From Varroa destructor (taxonomy: Eukaryota; Arthropoda; Arachnida; Mesostigmata; Varroidae): a DNA stretch of 64,000 nt. A program made the position numbers and the translations under genes. The notes beneath the pieces were generated by a model, which was not told the origin of the DNA, made no database searches, and saw only the letters and a program-made list of their open reading frames with translations. The DNA lies in the NCBI RefSeq assembly GCF_002443255.2, contig NW_019211454.1:7388192-7452191 (forward strand). The letters run 5' to 3'. Below, piece after piece: positions 1 to 35,810 of this stretch; positions within the stretch are counted from its first letter, which is position 1; the number at the start of each line of letters is the position of its first letter.

Positions 1-432
1 TTGCCAACCCATTTTCTAGCTAACTTATATGGTTAATTCCGAACAATTATTCAAAATGTACGTTTGCTACTTAAGTAAATGTAGTAATAAATTCAAACGA
101 AGTGTGAGTCATGCGTTGCATAATGTGACGGTTGAGTCAGCGGTTACCGGTCCGGCTCTTCCCTCCAAACAATCTACCCATCTAAATAACTGCTTTAAGA
201 CAACTTGCTTGCTACCTACATAGCTCTGTTATATGTCATTGGATTGTACCGTGTTGTACCGTGTTCGGACACTAATTATTGCGTCCTAGCGCGAATCTAA
301 CACTGCTCCTAGGGTCACGCTGCTTAATTCCGCCCATTGTCAGGGTATCATTGGAATCCTTGGAGGACAACTCCTTTAAAAACAAAAAAGCGTTCTTAAC
401 TGGCTTAATTTACGCCTACGCAAAATTCATCG

Positions 433-438
433 TTTAAT
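433..438 (-). terminator. possible ATTAAA poly(A) signal of the CCDC102A-like gene
   Basis: The minus strand reads ATTAAA about 130 bases past the stop codon. I saw no canonical AATAAA on the minus strand in 1-566. A hexamer alone is weak evidence. Nothing else in 1-566 looks functional to me. Confidence 0.3.
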
Positions 439-566
439 GGGCGTCCCTGATGGAGCTTCGTAAACAGCACAAAGCGCAGGTAATTGGTTCAGCAGGCTGG
501 AGCTGTATAATGTGGAAAGAAGGTCGTGAAAGCTATCAGAAAGGCTGGCAGAAAAAAAATGAAGTG

Positions 567-23803
<23,237 letters not shown>

Positions 23804-25525
23804 CTGAAACATGGGTAAAAACGAAAAGCAACATTTATGTTGAAGATATATCGAAACCTAGTAGATAAATACGGAAAGTTAGTGTCTGAAGCCCAATGCC
23901 AAACAGCAGTGCCGTGTGTAAAACTTAGAATGTTCAAGGTAATGTTACATTTACTGTGAGTTTATTTCATCCTTCTACATGATAAAGACAGTGCGTTCTA
24001 AAAGTAAGAACATGAGCATGTTAAGATGATCAAATCTTGTCTTGACAAGAGGCAGAATTCGTTTGAAGTTTTCCAACAGTAGCCTTCTAGCACTTCGTTG
24101 GAGGCTAGTATAATTTGATAAAATATCTGTTGGCAGAACAAATGGATTAATCCCATAAATTTCTTCCCCAAAACTAAGCTTTCCATTCGAATCAGTATAC
24201 ATTAGAAACTGTAGATGGAAAGGTCATCTCGTTTCACTAACATTCGTAACTGATATAATCCTTAGATGAATGATGATTGCTAAGATGGCTCACTACGTAC
24301 AGAGAAAAGTGGCGTATTGCTACTCGATTTTTAAATATCTATGCATGCAACGTAAACCAATATAAGGTTATTAAAAATGAGAAAAAAACATTGAGCTCAT
24401 TAAACACATTCATTAAGACAAAATTCTAGAAAACCCTAAGCAAAAAAAAATCTAGGATAGGGAGTACTTGTTTAGCTTTGGCGAACCTTGTAAAAGCCCA
24501 TAAGATTTCGCTTTCTAACAATTCATAGTTATCAATCAAGTTTATTTAACATGCAATTTGCATGAAGTAATCATCAGTGCACACTGTACACATGTACGCA
24601 CTTGAATAATGATAAATCTATCAAAAAAAAATTGCACACACTTTCTTTTCGAAGTTATTGGTCAGTTAATCAGAAGGCTTTGTCACATCACAAATAATGG
24701 TCCTAAAAAGCAATTATAACACAGATTTGGGAAGAAAAAGCTGCGACTTCTCTATTAAGATTACCTGCGGCTCAGGGAACTATATTTATTGTTATATTTT
24801 AAAATAAATAATATTATAGGCTGTCTGTAAGCAGATATAGTTGATAAACGTTACGTGTTTTGCAGGTAAAAGAACGGGACACTTCGTAATATTTGAGGTG
24901 ATATTGACCTGATAACAATGGCAGTTATAAACCGACTAGTCGTGAAAAATCAATGGACACGTTGCGCACGGCTCACTTCAGTATTGGTTTCAACAGGATA
25001 CAAACGCATTTATATTTGTTATTATTTATCAAGCTAGCTTGCCGAATTCGTGTACTGCTCGATTCATAATCCACTCACCTAGTTTGTGTGCTATGCTTGT
25101 CAAAGCTCGAGAGTAGTCACATAACAAGAAACATGCTTTTCGCGGAGTTTGGACCCTCCTGTCCTTCTTTTTCTTATAATGCAATATATATTTAGTTAAC
25201 TGGTTTGGCGTATGAGTGGCTTAAGAAGGTTTCGTTACGAAAGCAACGCGAGCTTATCAGTTAAAGCGAATTTGAATATATTAATTGAAGATAAACGAAA
25301 CATTTCTATGTATATAAATGAAATAGTAAGTGGCTTTACGTTAAAGCTTGGTTATAGTTTTAATATCATCTGGGACAAGACTCTAATCTAAACGATTTAA
25401 GCGATCACGACCATTATAAAACTGTGCCTTTTAACTATGTCAGCATCATCATTTGGACGTTACACATAACTACAATAGATATGTGACAAATACTTTTCAC
25501 TATAAATAACAATATAGTATATCCA

Positions 25526-26047
25526 TTATACGGAACGACAGTGCTTTTTCGTAGGCGTATTTTTGCTGGTAAGAAGAGAACATTTAGCTGCTTGTCGAGT
25601 CCTACTTCTGTGGTAGCTGTCGCAGCATGATCCTGCGTTGTGGCGGCAGCAAACACAAAGCGAGATGTCGACATTTGCGTAAGTCGGTTCTGTTCTAACA
25701 GGACTTTTCGTTTCAATAGCTTGTTTGCGCACAGGCGCCATCATACGAGGATAGTAACAATTGTCCGTACAGTTTTCACTAGTCCCACTTTGTTTCGCAT
25801 CGCCTGCCATCGTTTTGTCGTGCTTTCCGTGAAACAGCGACGCTTCATCCTTTGCATACACGCTTTGTTGCTCATCGCCTTTCTGGAGCGGTTTCAATAG
25901 GGACTGCGGTAAAAATGCTTCTGTTTGTTGATTTGGCAACTGTTGTTGAGGGTTGACTATCGCAGCTACTCTATCAAGTTCTTCGTAGTCGTTCATAGGC
26001 ACCCACCAACAAAGAACTCCTCGGAGAACATAGTACAGAGTGCACAT
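25526..26047 (-). CDS. unassigned minus-strand reading frame (possible upstream exon)
   Basis: Opens with ATG at 26047; a second Met begins MNDYEELDRVAAIVNPQQQL. About 173 codons with polar, Gln-rich composition (LPNQQTEAFLPQ, KGDEQQSVYAKDEASLF) and a Cys-rich end (CVCCRHNAGSCC). No family recognised. It lies 1.7 kb upstream of the first CCDC102A-like exon, on the same strand and with similar Gln-rich character. A weak donor (AGAA|gtagga, phase 1) would join it in frame. It could equally be a small independent gene or chance: at this base composition a frame of this length is unusual but not impossible. Confidence 0.3.
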   Translation of the reverse strand: MCTLYYVLRGVLCWWVPMNDYEELDRVAAIVNPQQQLPNQQTEAFLPQSLLKPLQKGDEQQSVYAKDEASLFHGKHDKTMAGDAKQSGTSENCTDNCYYPRMMAPVRKQAIETKSPVRTEPTYANVDISLCVCCRHNAGSCCDSYHRSRTRQAAKCSLLTSKNTPTKKHCRSV

Positions 26048-27999
26048 CAATAATGATAGTGAACCACAGTCGGGTCACATATAGATTCGCAGAGAACTCC
26101 TGTACTTTTCAGAGGGGTTGTACGAAAAACTCTATTCCAGACGCTGGCAAAGAGAATGGTAGAGTTCTTGCAGCTTCAGATATCGGATTCTTGAAAAAAC
26201 AGCCACGAACCGTTAAAAAAGGCACGAAACTGTACAATATATGCGCTCCTTTCAATGCAGCTTGACGCGTTAAAGATGATAGAGTCCGTTTTTGTTGGCA
26301 ACTCCTGAGTCGACAGCGTTGAATATCTCTGTTTAATACTGCGCCAAATCATCTCATTACGATGCTCTTCCCTTTGGCGTTTGCTGAGGTCCGGGAAGTC
26401 CTGAACTATCTGGCATCCACCGGCGCCGAAGTGTGTGTCATCTGCGCACTGCCACCGACTGCTAGCGGAGCAGGGGGTGAATAAAACAGCCTTTTCGCTC
26501 GACGGCGATGTTCGTGCAGCAACGAGACATCTTGGCACCACAACGGTATCCCACTAACAGTAGCCATAGAAGGTTGTTCTTGTGGCCAGCATTGGTCTAG
26601 TTAGCGGACACAATGTCTCAGCAGCACTCATCGGACGAGACAAGGATTTCGTGGCGGTCGCAGATGGCAACAGACCGTTCAGAAAGCCGAAAAATATTCT
26701 CGATATTTGACCACCTTGACTTCGTTCATCTGCTGTGCTTGACAGTATCTATTAAATCTGGTTGGATACATGTTCCTGTTCTTGCAAGGGGTGTTTTCGT
26801 GCTGTCTGCTAGTATATTTTTCTATCAGAGGAAAAGGTGTTGGACGGGTAACTGAGTTGGGGGCATGACGAGCGGATGAGGCCTGCCAATTTTCAGCGAT
26901 TTCTTCCCAGATTCGGTGCCGTACAGTTAATATAATAGTAGTATATAAAATGTTGTGCGAAATGAACCTTTTTTCCCCCCAACCTAGCCTGACATTATTT
27001 GACTTATACACAGGAATAGATATGGGAAAACAGAGTCAGTTTGATTTGTCCGCGTGCTGTGAAACATCCTAATCTTTGAATGCAAATCAGTTAGCTGATG
27101 GCTAGATCAATGCCTCAGCACTGCTGGCATTAGCTAGGCCATTTGAAAGTATATCCTGATTTGTTACTTAATGCTTGAAGTAACGGGTTGATATAAGCAA
27201 AAAAAAAACATTCCCATATAGCCACTGACCTTGTAGCTTATGTGCACATATAGTTTTTCCTCACATAAAAATTATTCGTCCTACTTCGTTTTGTTAAATG
27301 TTTTAGTTATTCGGCTCTGTGAGCTCAATTCCAATGTTAATACAGTCAAAGTGATTTTGCCATTGTGCTTCTTTGTATTATACACGTACAAGATGCGCAG
27401 CCAAAAGTACGATTGAGTATTCTTTTACTATCTGTGCCAACGATAAACCGTTTATATGAAGCACTCGTTCTTATACTTACTACCACTGTGATAATGCCAG
27501 CAGCTGCTACCGAAATACCACCAAAAAACCAATAAAGCCAAAGTACGCTGGTATTGACTCATGCACATATATAATGATCTCACAAAATAACTTAGTGTAA
27601 GTCTTTAACCAATCAAATATAGTAACATTTCAAACATGCACGCAACTCAAAACTTGTGTTTTACGAATAAGCCAAAGCGGCCGACGTATAGAGTCAAGCC
27701 AGGCAAATATCTGCACAGAATTTTTTACTCAGTCAATCCATAATTCATACTGCCGACGGTAAATGGTCTGCATCGGCGCATTCGAATAGGCTCTATCATG
27801 CGGGATCGATGTGGCGTACCATGGTGATGTTGTGTGCCAGGAGTATCCTCGTCGATCCGCTGGTAAAGCTCCTCCCGGACGCGGGCGGGACTGCGGTGGC
27901 TCATCTCATTGCATTCGGATGTTCTTCACAACACGCCTCGTTTAGGCCACATTAACTGTAGTCAGGAGCCTTCGTTGCTACTGTCGTCGCAGCTTCTGC

Positions 28000-29440
28000 T
28001 ATGGCTCTCGTGTCGCACTATTACAACATCGACTAATGATGCTTCGACTACCTCACCTTTTGTTAAACAGCCCGTGAGAGCCGAAGGATTAACTTCACAG
28101 CGCCAAGCAATGCTGTTGTACGCACTTTTACTCCTTGCGTAGCCGACTCACGTAAATTTACATACACAATACAGAAACACTTACAGACACACGTTTCCTG
28201 GCACTGAGGCGCAACAATGCTCACGAGAAACAAAACGGAAAAAGCATACCGCACGGACTTCGATGCTGCACGTTAGAGTGAAGCGAGCGACGCACACACA
28301 ACGACTGAACCGCAATATCTCAACCCAGCTTGTTTCGGCTCTCCAAACGGCTTACGATAATCGTTACCTGGCAGGGTAACAACGCAGGAAGCTTACAGCA
28401 ACACAGCTTGTCCTAGAGCTACTGCCATGCAGTCCTGTCGTGGTAATAGCAGGGATTGCAATTGTACTAGACACGAACTACAGGAAGCTTCTATGGTAAA
28501 ATACTATGGTAGCAATACAGCTGGTACCTGAACTCCCGATAGATTGGCGTTGCTCACTGCAGCTGCTATTGCAGCAGGACAACACCGTTTGAAGCCGTGT
28601 TTGCTCTGGCTTATGCTGCTACTGCCGCTGCAATACTTATTGGCAGTACACCGACGCTGCCGATGATAAAGTCACGAAGTTTCGTGTGTTTTATGTAGTT
28701 CCCTGTGCTCACGTTGTCCACCGCTAGTCGCATTCGTAGCGCTCGTGCTGGTGACGGTGATGAAGACCTGAGCGATGAGAAGCTGTACCGCATCCGCTAA
28801 GCTAATCCTCATGGGTGGGTGCCTAATTGGGTCGACCTGATCGAGCACGACGTCCGGCAACAACAACAACAACAACGATTTGTTGCCAATTTTCAATCGG
28901 CGAAGCGACGTACACAACAACACAAACCCAGTACGGACACCAACTACTCTCGTCCCGGAGCCGTTCACTCCTGCACTGCTTAGACTGCACTTGGTTCTCC
29001 AGCAACAGCTACTGCTAGCCGAACCGCTGCTGCTTGTGGACTAGACACATTTTACTATTGCGGCAGCATCAGCAGCAATAGTCATAACAACACTACCGCT
29101 AGCGCCAGCCAGACTTCCACCCGTGCACTCGTCGTTAGTGAGCGAATGGGTGAGCGGGTGCAAGCGAGCAGCGCTGCAGTTCGCCTAGGAGAACAGCGTT
29201 GGGCCGGCGAGAATCGTCTGCTTCGATTGTCTGTCCGTGTGTATCCCAGTTTGGCCGCTGTGTCCCAGCAACGGTAATAGTCGATTCGACGAGGAATAGC
29301 AACGGGCTCATTTGGGTTTGCGGGTAAAACGCCTTTTGAGCACATGCTCACTTCCCTTCCAAGTTCGGTCACGACAAACGATGTACTGCACACTTGTCGT
29401 CTGCTGGCCGCTGTCGCTGTCGCTATCGCTGGCTGAAATC
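28000..29440. promoter_or_regulatory. GC-richer, CpG-containing block, possible promoter region
   Basis: Base composition is clearly richer in G and C than the flanks, with many CG dinucleotides and a (CAA)n tract at 28857-28875. Reading frames on both strands are Ser/Ala/Leu-rich and lack domains. Position upstream of the CCDC102A-like gene suggests its first exon or promoter. No TATA box or initiator could be assigned, so this is inference from composition and location. Confidence 0.3.
28857..28875. repeat. (CAA)n microsatellite
   Basis: Six tandem CAA units inside the GC-richer block. Confidence 0.85.
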
Positions 29441-32400
29441 ATGTCCCTAAATGGCGATGGACTATACGATAGTCCCCGCAGATTAGAGGATAGTGTTGTC
29501 TACAGCAGTTACTGTGTGTATTTATTCAAACCAAACTACATCAAACTTCATCGAAATTGATTTTACCATAAATCGCGTACGCCCATTTTCGGTGCTGCAG
29601 TAAAAGCAACGCCGCTGTGCTAACACCTGCTCTTTAGTAGGGGCTATCGTTCACTACGACTGAAGCAATATGCGACATGGGGCTTAACTGTGTTCGTGTA
29701 TGCTTTCTGTAAATAAACGAACCAGTCGTTGGCAGGTGAATTAACTGGCGGGGAGAAAACGAAGCGGAAAGGAGATATATAAATCACTGATAGTTGGAAC
29801 GGAAACATCGCGACGGTACTCATACAGATTTTCCTTATCGTGACACAGATTGAAAATGCTTTTCCTCTCCGCTACTTTCCGGCTTCGACGAAAAAGGTTG
29901 TCGCATTTGCTAACCGGAGAGTTATTAAAGCAAATGTTCAACTGAACATTTAACAATTCAACATCCACCGATGTACTGAAGGTGTCAACTCGGTATTAGT
30001 ACATTAGGTTCTGCATTAGGTGGATCTCTGGAAGCAGACGATAAATTTAAATAAAATAAACGATAAACGAGATTTTTACTTCAGGATAACTTAAGAAAAA
30101 ACTTTCTATGTTTCTATGCAGTGCGCAAAAGTTAAGCTGAGACATACGAAAATAGTATATGTAAGGGAGAAGTGAATTCACTAGAATGATTTGATTCAAA
30201 GTGAATTAATTCAATTTTTATAGATAAATACTTCACCAGGTTGAAATATTCTCTAGGTATTTTTTACACGATACGTTGTGTTGTTAAGGTTAACTTAAGC
30301 AGTAGAACAAATTTTCGAAATTTCTCGAAGTTTTAGGTAACTTTTGCAGTGCGCTGTGCCGAAATCGCCACAGCGACGGTCTCTAGACATTTGTATAGGC
30401 GTTGTCCGCTATAACGCAAGATTGCTAGCACGCTATAGAGCGTGCTTTGCATTCAGTTAAACAGAATAGTTACCTATGGTAGGCCAATGCTAAGTTAGCA
30501 TTTATGCAGATGCGTAACGTACATCTTTTGTTCACTGTACGAACTCAAAATTCGAAGTGTATCAGCATAACGACATAAGTTTTTTGAGAACTGCATAAAG
30601 ACAACAAGGATCATTGAGGTCGACGGGTGTTCTCACAGCGCGCGTACATATTGGTTCAAGGCATATCAGTTTGCCTCAGGCGATCACTCGTAATTTGATT
30701 TTAATAATTACGTACTTTTATTCATAGCAACGATATCAGTCTTTTTAATCACCTACGTTGAGCAGTTCTGTTACGCGCACCTCGGAGAGAGGGGTGATTT
30801 TACTGTGCTTAAAACGGAGGAATGCCGGCAGGTCAGGCCCGTTCCGACGTTTTGGAGAATCTGGATAGCCCTAAAGAAAGAACCTATTGGTCCAGTAAGA
30901 ACACTTTTTAAATGTACACCATTGTCCTTAGCGCTTTATATATAAGGCATGTGCTTGGTGTGGCAAAGGATCCGTGATAAACAGGTAATGCATTTGTTAG
31001 CTTGAAATTTACTAAAATATGTAATGGACGGACTTCGAATGGTATTGAAGCTCGGAATAGATTGCAAAGGGATGTTGTTATTTCCAGCTCAGACGACATG
31101 TATGGCAGCTGGCTCGATATGATCCAAATCCAAAGCATTAGAGATTTCATTAGACGTGCTAATACGGGTGCCGTGAAGCTGCTTTTGTCAAACTTTGGGC
31201 AGGCTTGAGATTCACACAAAGAAGAGCTCGGATAACATTGCCCTGTGAGTAAATGACATGGGTAAGTAGAACCTGTGAAGTGTTACAGAGCGTATGAATC
31301 CAAGGCGCAATTGGCTCTCAAATATGAGCTTCGAAAGCACAGACAGCGGTATCAGCTGTTTGGATTCGTGCACAGCTAACAGCTAATATAAGTTCTACTA
31401 ATATAGGTTATATTAGTGGCAACCTTCGTAATTGAAAGGGAGACTTGTAGCTATAGTTTGGCGGAAATTACCGTGCGCAAATATTTTTCGGTAATTTTAA
31501 ATAGTAAAATCTGGCAAAGATCAGTTTATCGTCCTCTGAACAGTAAAAACCCGTGTGATATATTCATAGTACGATACTTACGGGATAGTTAATTACCCTG
31601 TCAGTTTCACTTAGAATGATGTCTACGATTCGATACCGAGAAAATTTTTGTGTTGTTTGTGTACGATTATTAATGTTTGGCCGCAATTTATGTATTTACT
31701 TGAGAAATCATTATGCTGACCATTGAAAAAGAGCTCTACTCGTGTTGACTATTAGCCACATAGTAGTACACCATATTTGTTTTTCCTAGAAACAAATATA
31801 TAGTCCTGATAAGAGTAAAACGTATCATCTTTTGACTATAATATGTTGTAATGAGTTGGGGATTACTAGAACAATTCGCAGGGTTCGCGTGATAGCAAAG
31901 TGATAGCGTGTTTCAAATTCATAAGGTGGTCTAGCTTCAAAGGCGAACGTAGGCAAAAGGACTAGCCGTCTGAAGCAATATTTAACGGAAGTCAAATTCG
32001 GGAAGTTGAAGTTGACTCACAGGCATAGAACTACTCAGATGGCATTAATGAAAAACGTGAGACGCAATGCGAATTTCGCATCAAAGACATGCCTATGTCG
32101 TGCTAGGACTAACACTCAGCTGGGGTTCGGTAGGGGGTTTTCATTCAGGAATACTCATGCACATTCAGATTTTAGGAAACGTCTAAGACGAATATTTTAT
32201 TTTGACCAAAACCAGGAGTTGGCTGCATTTTGCGCTAGTGCAAAAGGAGAATCCTAGAGTGTCTGCATTTGAATTTCCACAAAAAGGCTACATATAGCAT
32301 TTTGCATTGTTTACTGATAAACAGTATCCAGGACAATTGGTGTCATTCTCGAGAACTAGTATTTCAATCACATTTGACATTTACAGATTCCGAGCAAATA

Positions 32401-32719
32401 CGTAGCTCAATTTGTAATTCTGTTTAGGACAGCTGCAATCGAGGACATTTTGCCATTTTTACCTATGCTGAATCAGTGAAGCTCATTCAATGTTGAAATG
32501 GAAGGCAATGTTCAGGCAGGAATACTTGATAAAACATTGACTATGTACATATTTGTATAAAATTCGGCCGTGTTTTTACATTTTAGGGCACCAGGCTGCC
32601 AATCCAGGCTAGAACGGTGGCTGTGAAGCACGTTCGTGATGCTTTGAGATTTTAAATTATACCGCGTGAAGTTTTCGGCAAAATTTCGTCGTTGATAGGC
32701 AACGTGACTGCCGCTTACT

Positions 32720-32797
32720 ATGGAGGAATTTTCCCAGGATCTTAGCGTAGCTCTCGAAGAAGCGAATCAGCAAGAGTCTGACTCTTGCACTGAGCAA
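32720..32797 (+). CDS. GPATCH2L: GPATCH2-like exon 1
   Basis: ATG in the context gcttactATGGAGG, preceded by an untranslated leader with no in-frame start. Encodes 26 residues ending SCTEQ, with donor gtgagt. The only start that matches the family N-terminus. Bases 32772-32790 (GCAAGAGTC, T, GACTCTTGC) form a small palindrome within the coding sequence. Confidence 0.82.
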
Positions 32798-35700
32798 GTG
32801 AGTAGAATGTTATGAAAATAGTAACATTAATTATGATTAACAACAAGGTTAGTCAACGAAGTTTCAGTGTTAAAAGTTTAATACAAGAGCTTGCTCTCGT
32901 AAGATCAGCAACGACATATACGTAATGGGAATGATTTATTTGAGACCTTTTATTACTATGATCGTTACTCTAGTCGCAAAATATGGCAAGCGACCTCACT
33001 GTTCTACACGAATTAGTTACACATTTAGGTTATAATGTGTTTTCCCACTTCACTCTGTTATAATGATTATTTCCATTGTTACAATGAAGGTTATGCAGAA
33101 ACCTCGTCGACCACGACGACGCCGGGTACGAAAGGGCGTCTGCGACGTAAAGGGCGTAATTGACATTAGTGCTGCCGGAGGTTTAGGCGGACAAGAAACC
33201 GATGGGAGTCAGTCCGGTGAGCCTGATGGAGATGGCGCTGATAGAGGTTCGACATCGACGTCCACCCAGTCACAACAACAACCATTCAAAAGCAATCGAT
33301 CAAAGCGGAATCCTCGAATGCAGGTACATCTTTGCAATAGCTAATCGGAAATCAGCAGCAGAGTATCTACCAAAATATCAATTCAATGATACCAATCACA
33401 TATTAATACTTTTTTGTTTTTTTAGTACTTCTAGGTACATTTAATTAAGGGTAAAGTGTTATTAAATTAAAGCGGCAGGTAAAATTAGAAACACGTTTAA
33501 TTTCTATCCGTAATGCCAAAGCTAACGCTTTACGTAAACAATCATGTGCTTTTTTTTCGTGAATTATCTTGTATGCAGTCAGAATTACCTCAGTGGAGTT
33601 GATCTGAAATTGAACAGCCCCCAGAGAACTGCTGTGGTCGGATTTCCATGACGGATAGCTCAGAACGGTGTTGTGGGTTTTTTTTTTTCAGGAAAATTGA
33701 AGTCTGCGGCTGTAAATTAACCTGAGATTACGTTGGAAAAAGCATAAGTCACAGATCTTGATCACAAGCAATGCTTTTCCACGTGATCGAGTAAAATTAT
33801 CGGCTTGTTCAGGGAGTACTCGTCTAAAGAGCGAGCCTCTTTATAATTTAAATTTTTGTTAGGAGGTTCCCGTCATCAGAAATTAAAACAGGATACCCCA
33901 AAGCGATCGCAATATTGGAAGTGTCATATAGGGGGATGTGATAGGCCGTTATTCAGGCCGTTATTTCAGTTCTTTGGCATAAGGGAATAGCATAAAACCT
34001 TCAGATATTCTAAAGTATGTTTTCTTTACTATAATGCCTCTATCATAATCTTACAGTATTTCGTGAAATCAAAACAAGCCTGTTAGCTATAGTCCAAGTT
34101 TATTTTGTATCCTTCAGCGCAACGTTGCGTAAAATTAGACCTGACGAATTGTTACGATTCGAGTCTAGAAAACCTAAAATTAGCTTTTTATGCTACCAGC
34201 CATCAAAAACCACCACCACCTAAACGCCGTCTCCAGGAGCCAATATAAAATATTTTGGGGATGCTCAATTTCCGCCTAAGGTTTATTAAACTAATTCTGA
34301 TTGTCTGGAGTACGATCCCCAGAAATTAAATTAAACCTTTACATTTTTGGCTGCCGGGTTCCATTTTATAAATAATCAGGCTACAGAGGTCGTACGAAAT
34401 ACGGATCTGACCTCTCCGTTAAGGGATAATAAGCGTTTCTGATCTTGTGGAACTTTCTGATGTGCAAATTTAACTCTGTGCAATGTTGTTGAAGCGATCG
34501 AACCATACTTAAATAAAATTTTAGTTATTCTGGAGAACACTACAATATTAAGACGCGTACATCATCCTTTTTGCAGATTTTTGTTGTTAGGTTATAGATC
34601 TAAGGCCGGCCGTCGCTAATCTCTTGTGAGCGCTAACACACTGCTCTGAGTGGATAGATGTCTGCTTGCTATAATAAATCTGTCCTCTTATTTCTTTCCT
34701 CATTTCTTTTTGCCTTTATTCCAAACAGGTCGAGGTGAACGAGCGACCACTGGGTAGTCTGGCTGTCGCCGACGACGTCGAAATGACAAACGTAATGCAT
34801 CAGGGAGCAGGTCCACAGGGAACCACAAACGACTGCCCTATGGAGGGGGCATTTTCTTCGTCTTCCTCTGATTTACCATCGGAGTGTGGTGGGTGTTGTG
34901 GATGTTCGTCAGAGGCGGATGACGAGCAGACCGATTTTCCACACAGTGAACCACCGCCGCCGAAAATGGCGGCATTACTTGTGGACCATCCTGTGATTAA
35001 CCGGCCCGGGCCAGGTGGACGGGCTATTGGAGAGCATGGTCGACATCATGGCGTGGGGCAAAGCGGATCCGTTGGATCGCATCATTTGGGCGGATTATCG
35101 ATTGGATTAAGTCATCATCATCATCATGTGGCAAGTCATCTTGCATTAACGAACGAGTTCCGCCGGCGAGTGCACTCGGCAGGTGAGGATTTTGCCAAGA
35201 TGAGTAAGTCAAGAATGGGTAACGAAATTATAAGAGTGCATATTGCATTCGTCATATTGTATTCAGAAAATTCATCGAAGAACAACGATACTGTATTTAG
35301 ATGACATTAATATGGTTAAAATATGCGTACCTATCTATGTACAAGTAGTTCATATATCAACAGTACGTACGTATGTGTCTTTGAGGATTTCATTAGTGTC
35401 TGAAGAAGTTCTAATTGCCTAGCTAAATTCATTCTTTATAAGATGTCCTTAAATAACGTTACAGCAAGAATGTACGTGATCTTACTTTATATATGTTTGT
35501 GTGGGTGGGGGAAAGAGAGAGAGCCTGAAATAGAAGGTCAGTATATTATGGTCATATGTCTAAAACCAAAATGTTCTAATCAACTCAAGATTATGCCTCT
35601 TCTTTTTTTGCAGGGAACCGAGCAGGTGGAAACTGTTCGGAACAGGCCGGTGGCCGGAAACGTCGTCGTCGATGTTGTCCACTTGTAACAACAACTCCAA

Positions 35701-35810
35701 CGACAACAGGCGGCGTAAGTTCGTGCGGTGTTGGGTCGCCTTCTGTATGCGATTCATCACCCGCCCTTAAACTTGTGTCCGGCTGCACAAGAGACCAGCC
35801 GACCATGTAA
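32720..35810 (+). CDS. GPATCH2L: GPATCH2/GPATCH2L-like protein lacking a G-patch, 4 exons
   Basis: Exons 32720-32797, 33099-33323, 34729-35203 and 35614-35810 (TAA 35808-35810) splice with agreeing phases (0, 0, 1) into 324 codons. MEEFSQDLSVALEEANQQES matches the start of human GPATCH2 and GPATCH2L (M[ED]ELVHDL.SALE). The basic run KPRRPRRRRVRKG (27-39) matches their LRKRRGRKRR. A Ser-rich acidic segment ending SSEADDEQTDF (about 161-171) matches their GDDEQSDWF, and GGRKRRRRCCPLV near the C-terminus matches their DIKRKRKP. The glycine-patch of GPATCH2 is absent, as in GPATCH2L. A His run occurs near residue 226. Basic segments suggest a nuclear protein (inference). Human orthologues are longer (about 480-530 residues), so this is a compact form. 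Confidence 0.78.
33099..33323 (+). CDS. GPATCH2L: GPATCH2-like exon 2 (basic region)
   Basis: Acceptor ttatgcag, then 75 codons: KPRRPRRRRVRKG, a Gly/Asp/Ser-rich segment, and KSNRSKRNPRMQ. Donor gtacat, phase 0. Confidence 0.82.
33943..33965. repeat. tandem 11-bp duplication in GPATCH2-like intron 2
   Basis: AGGCCGTTATT occurs twice, separated by one base. The rest of the 1.4 kb intron shows nothing notable. Confidence 0.7.
34729..35203 (+). CDS. GPATCH2L: GPATCH2-like exon 3 (Ser/Cys-rich acidic region)
   Basis: A strong pyrimidine tract ends ccaaacag. Encodes VEVNERPLGSLAVADDVEMT through SSEADDEQTDF, a Pro run, a Gly/His-rich stretch with a five-His run, and NEFRRRVHSAGEDFAKM. Donor gtaagt, phase 1. 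FRRRVHS may correspond to the RRGFQARLSRL segment of human GPATCH2. Confidence 0.82.
35614..35810 (+). CDS. GPATCH2L: GPATCH2-like terminal exon
   Basis: Acceptor cttctttttttgcag. Completes AGG (Arg) and encodes NRAGGNCSEQAGGRKRRRRC then a Thr/Ser/Cys-rich tail ending RDQPTM and TAA. Confidence 0.8.

Larger units (their letters stand above)
23804..32719. other. 8.9 kb between the divergent CCDC102A-like and GPATCH2-like genes
   Basis: Should contain the 5' ends of both genes. It holds a possible minus-strand exon (25526-26047), a GC-richer block (28000-29440), an inverted repeat CTAATATAA..TTATATTAG near 31385-31420, and otherwise AT-rich sequence with no recognisable family. I could not fix either transcription start. 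Confidence 0.5.

Noticed and set aside
30908..31219. Opposing frames of 103 (minus) and 68 (plus) codons, considered as a retroelement fragment
   Set aside because: No reverse-transcriptase or other motif can be identified in either frame.
33732..33783. Inverted repeat GTTGGAAAAAGCAT / ATGCTTTTCCAC as a microRNA precursor
   Set aside because: Imperfect stem with a 26-base loop and no match to any microRNA I know.
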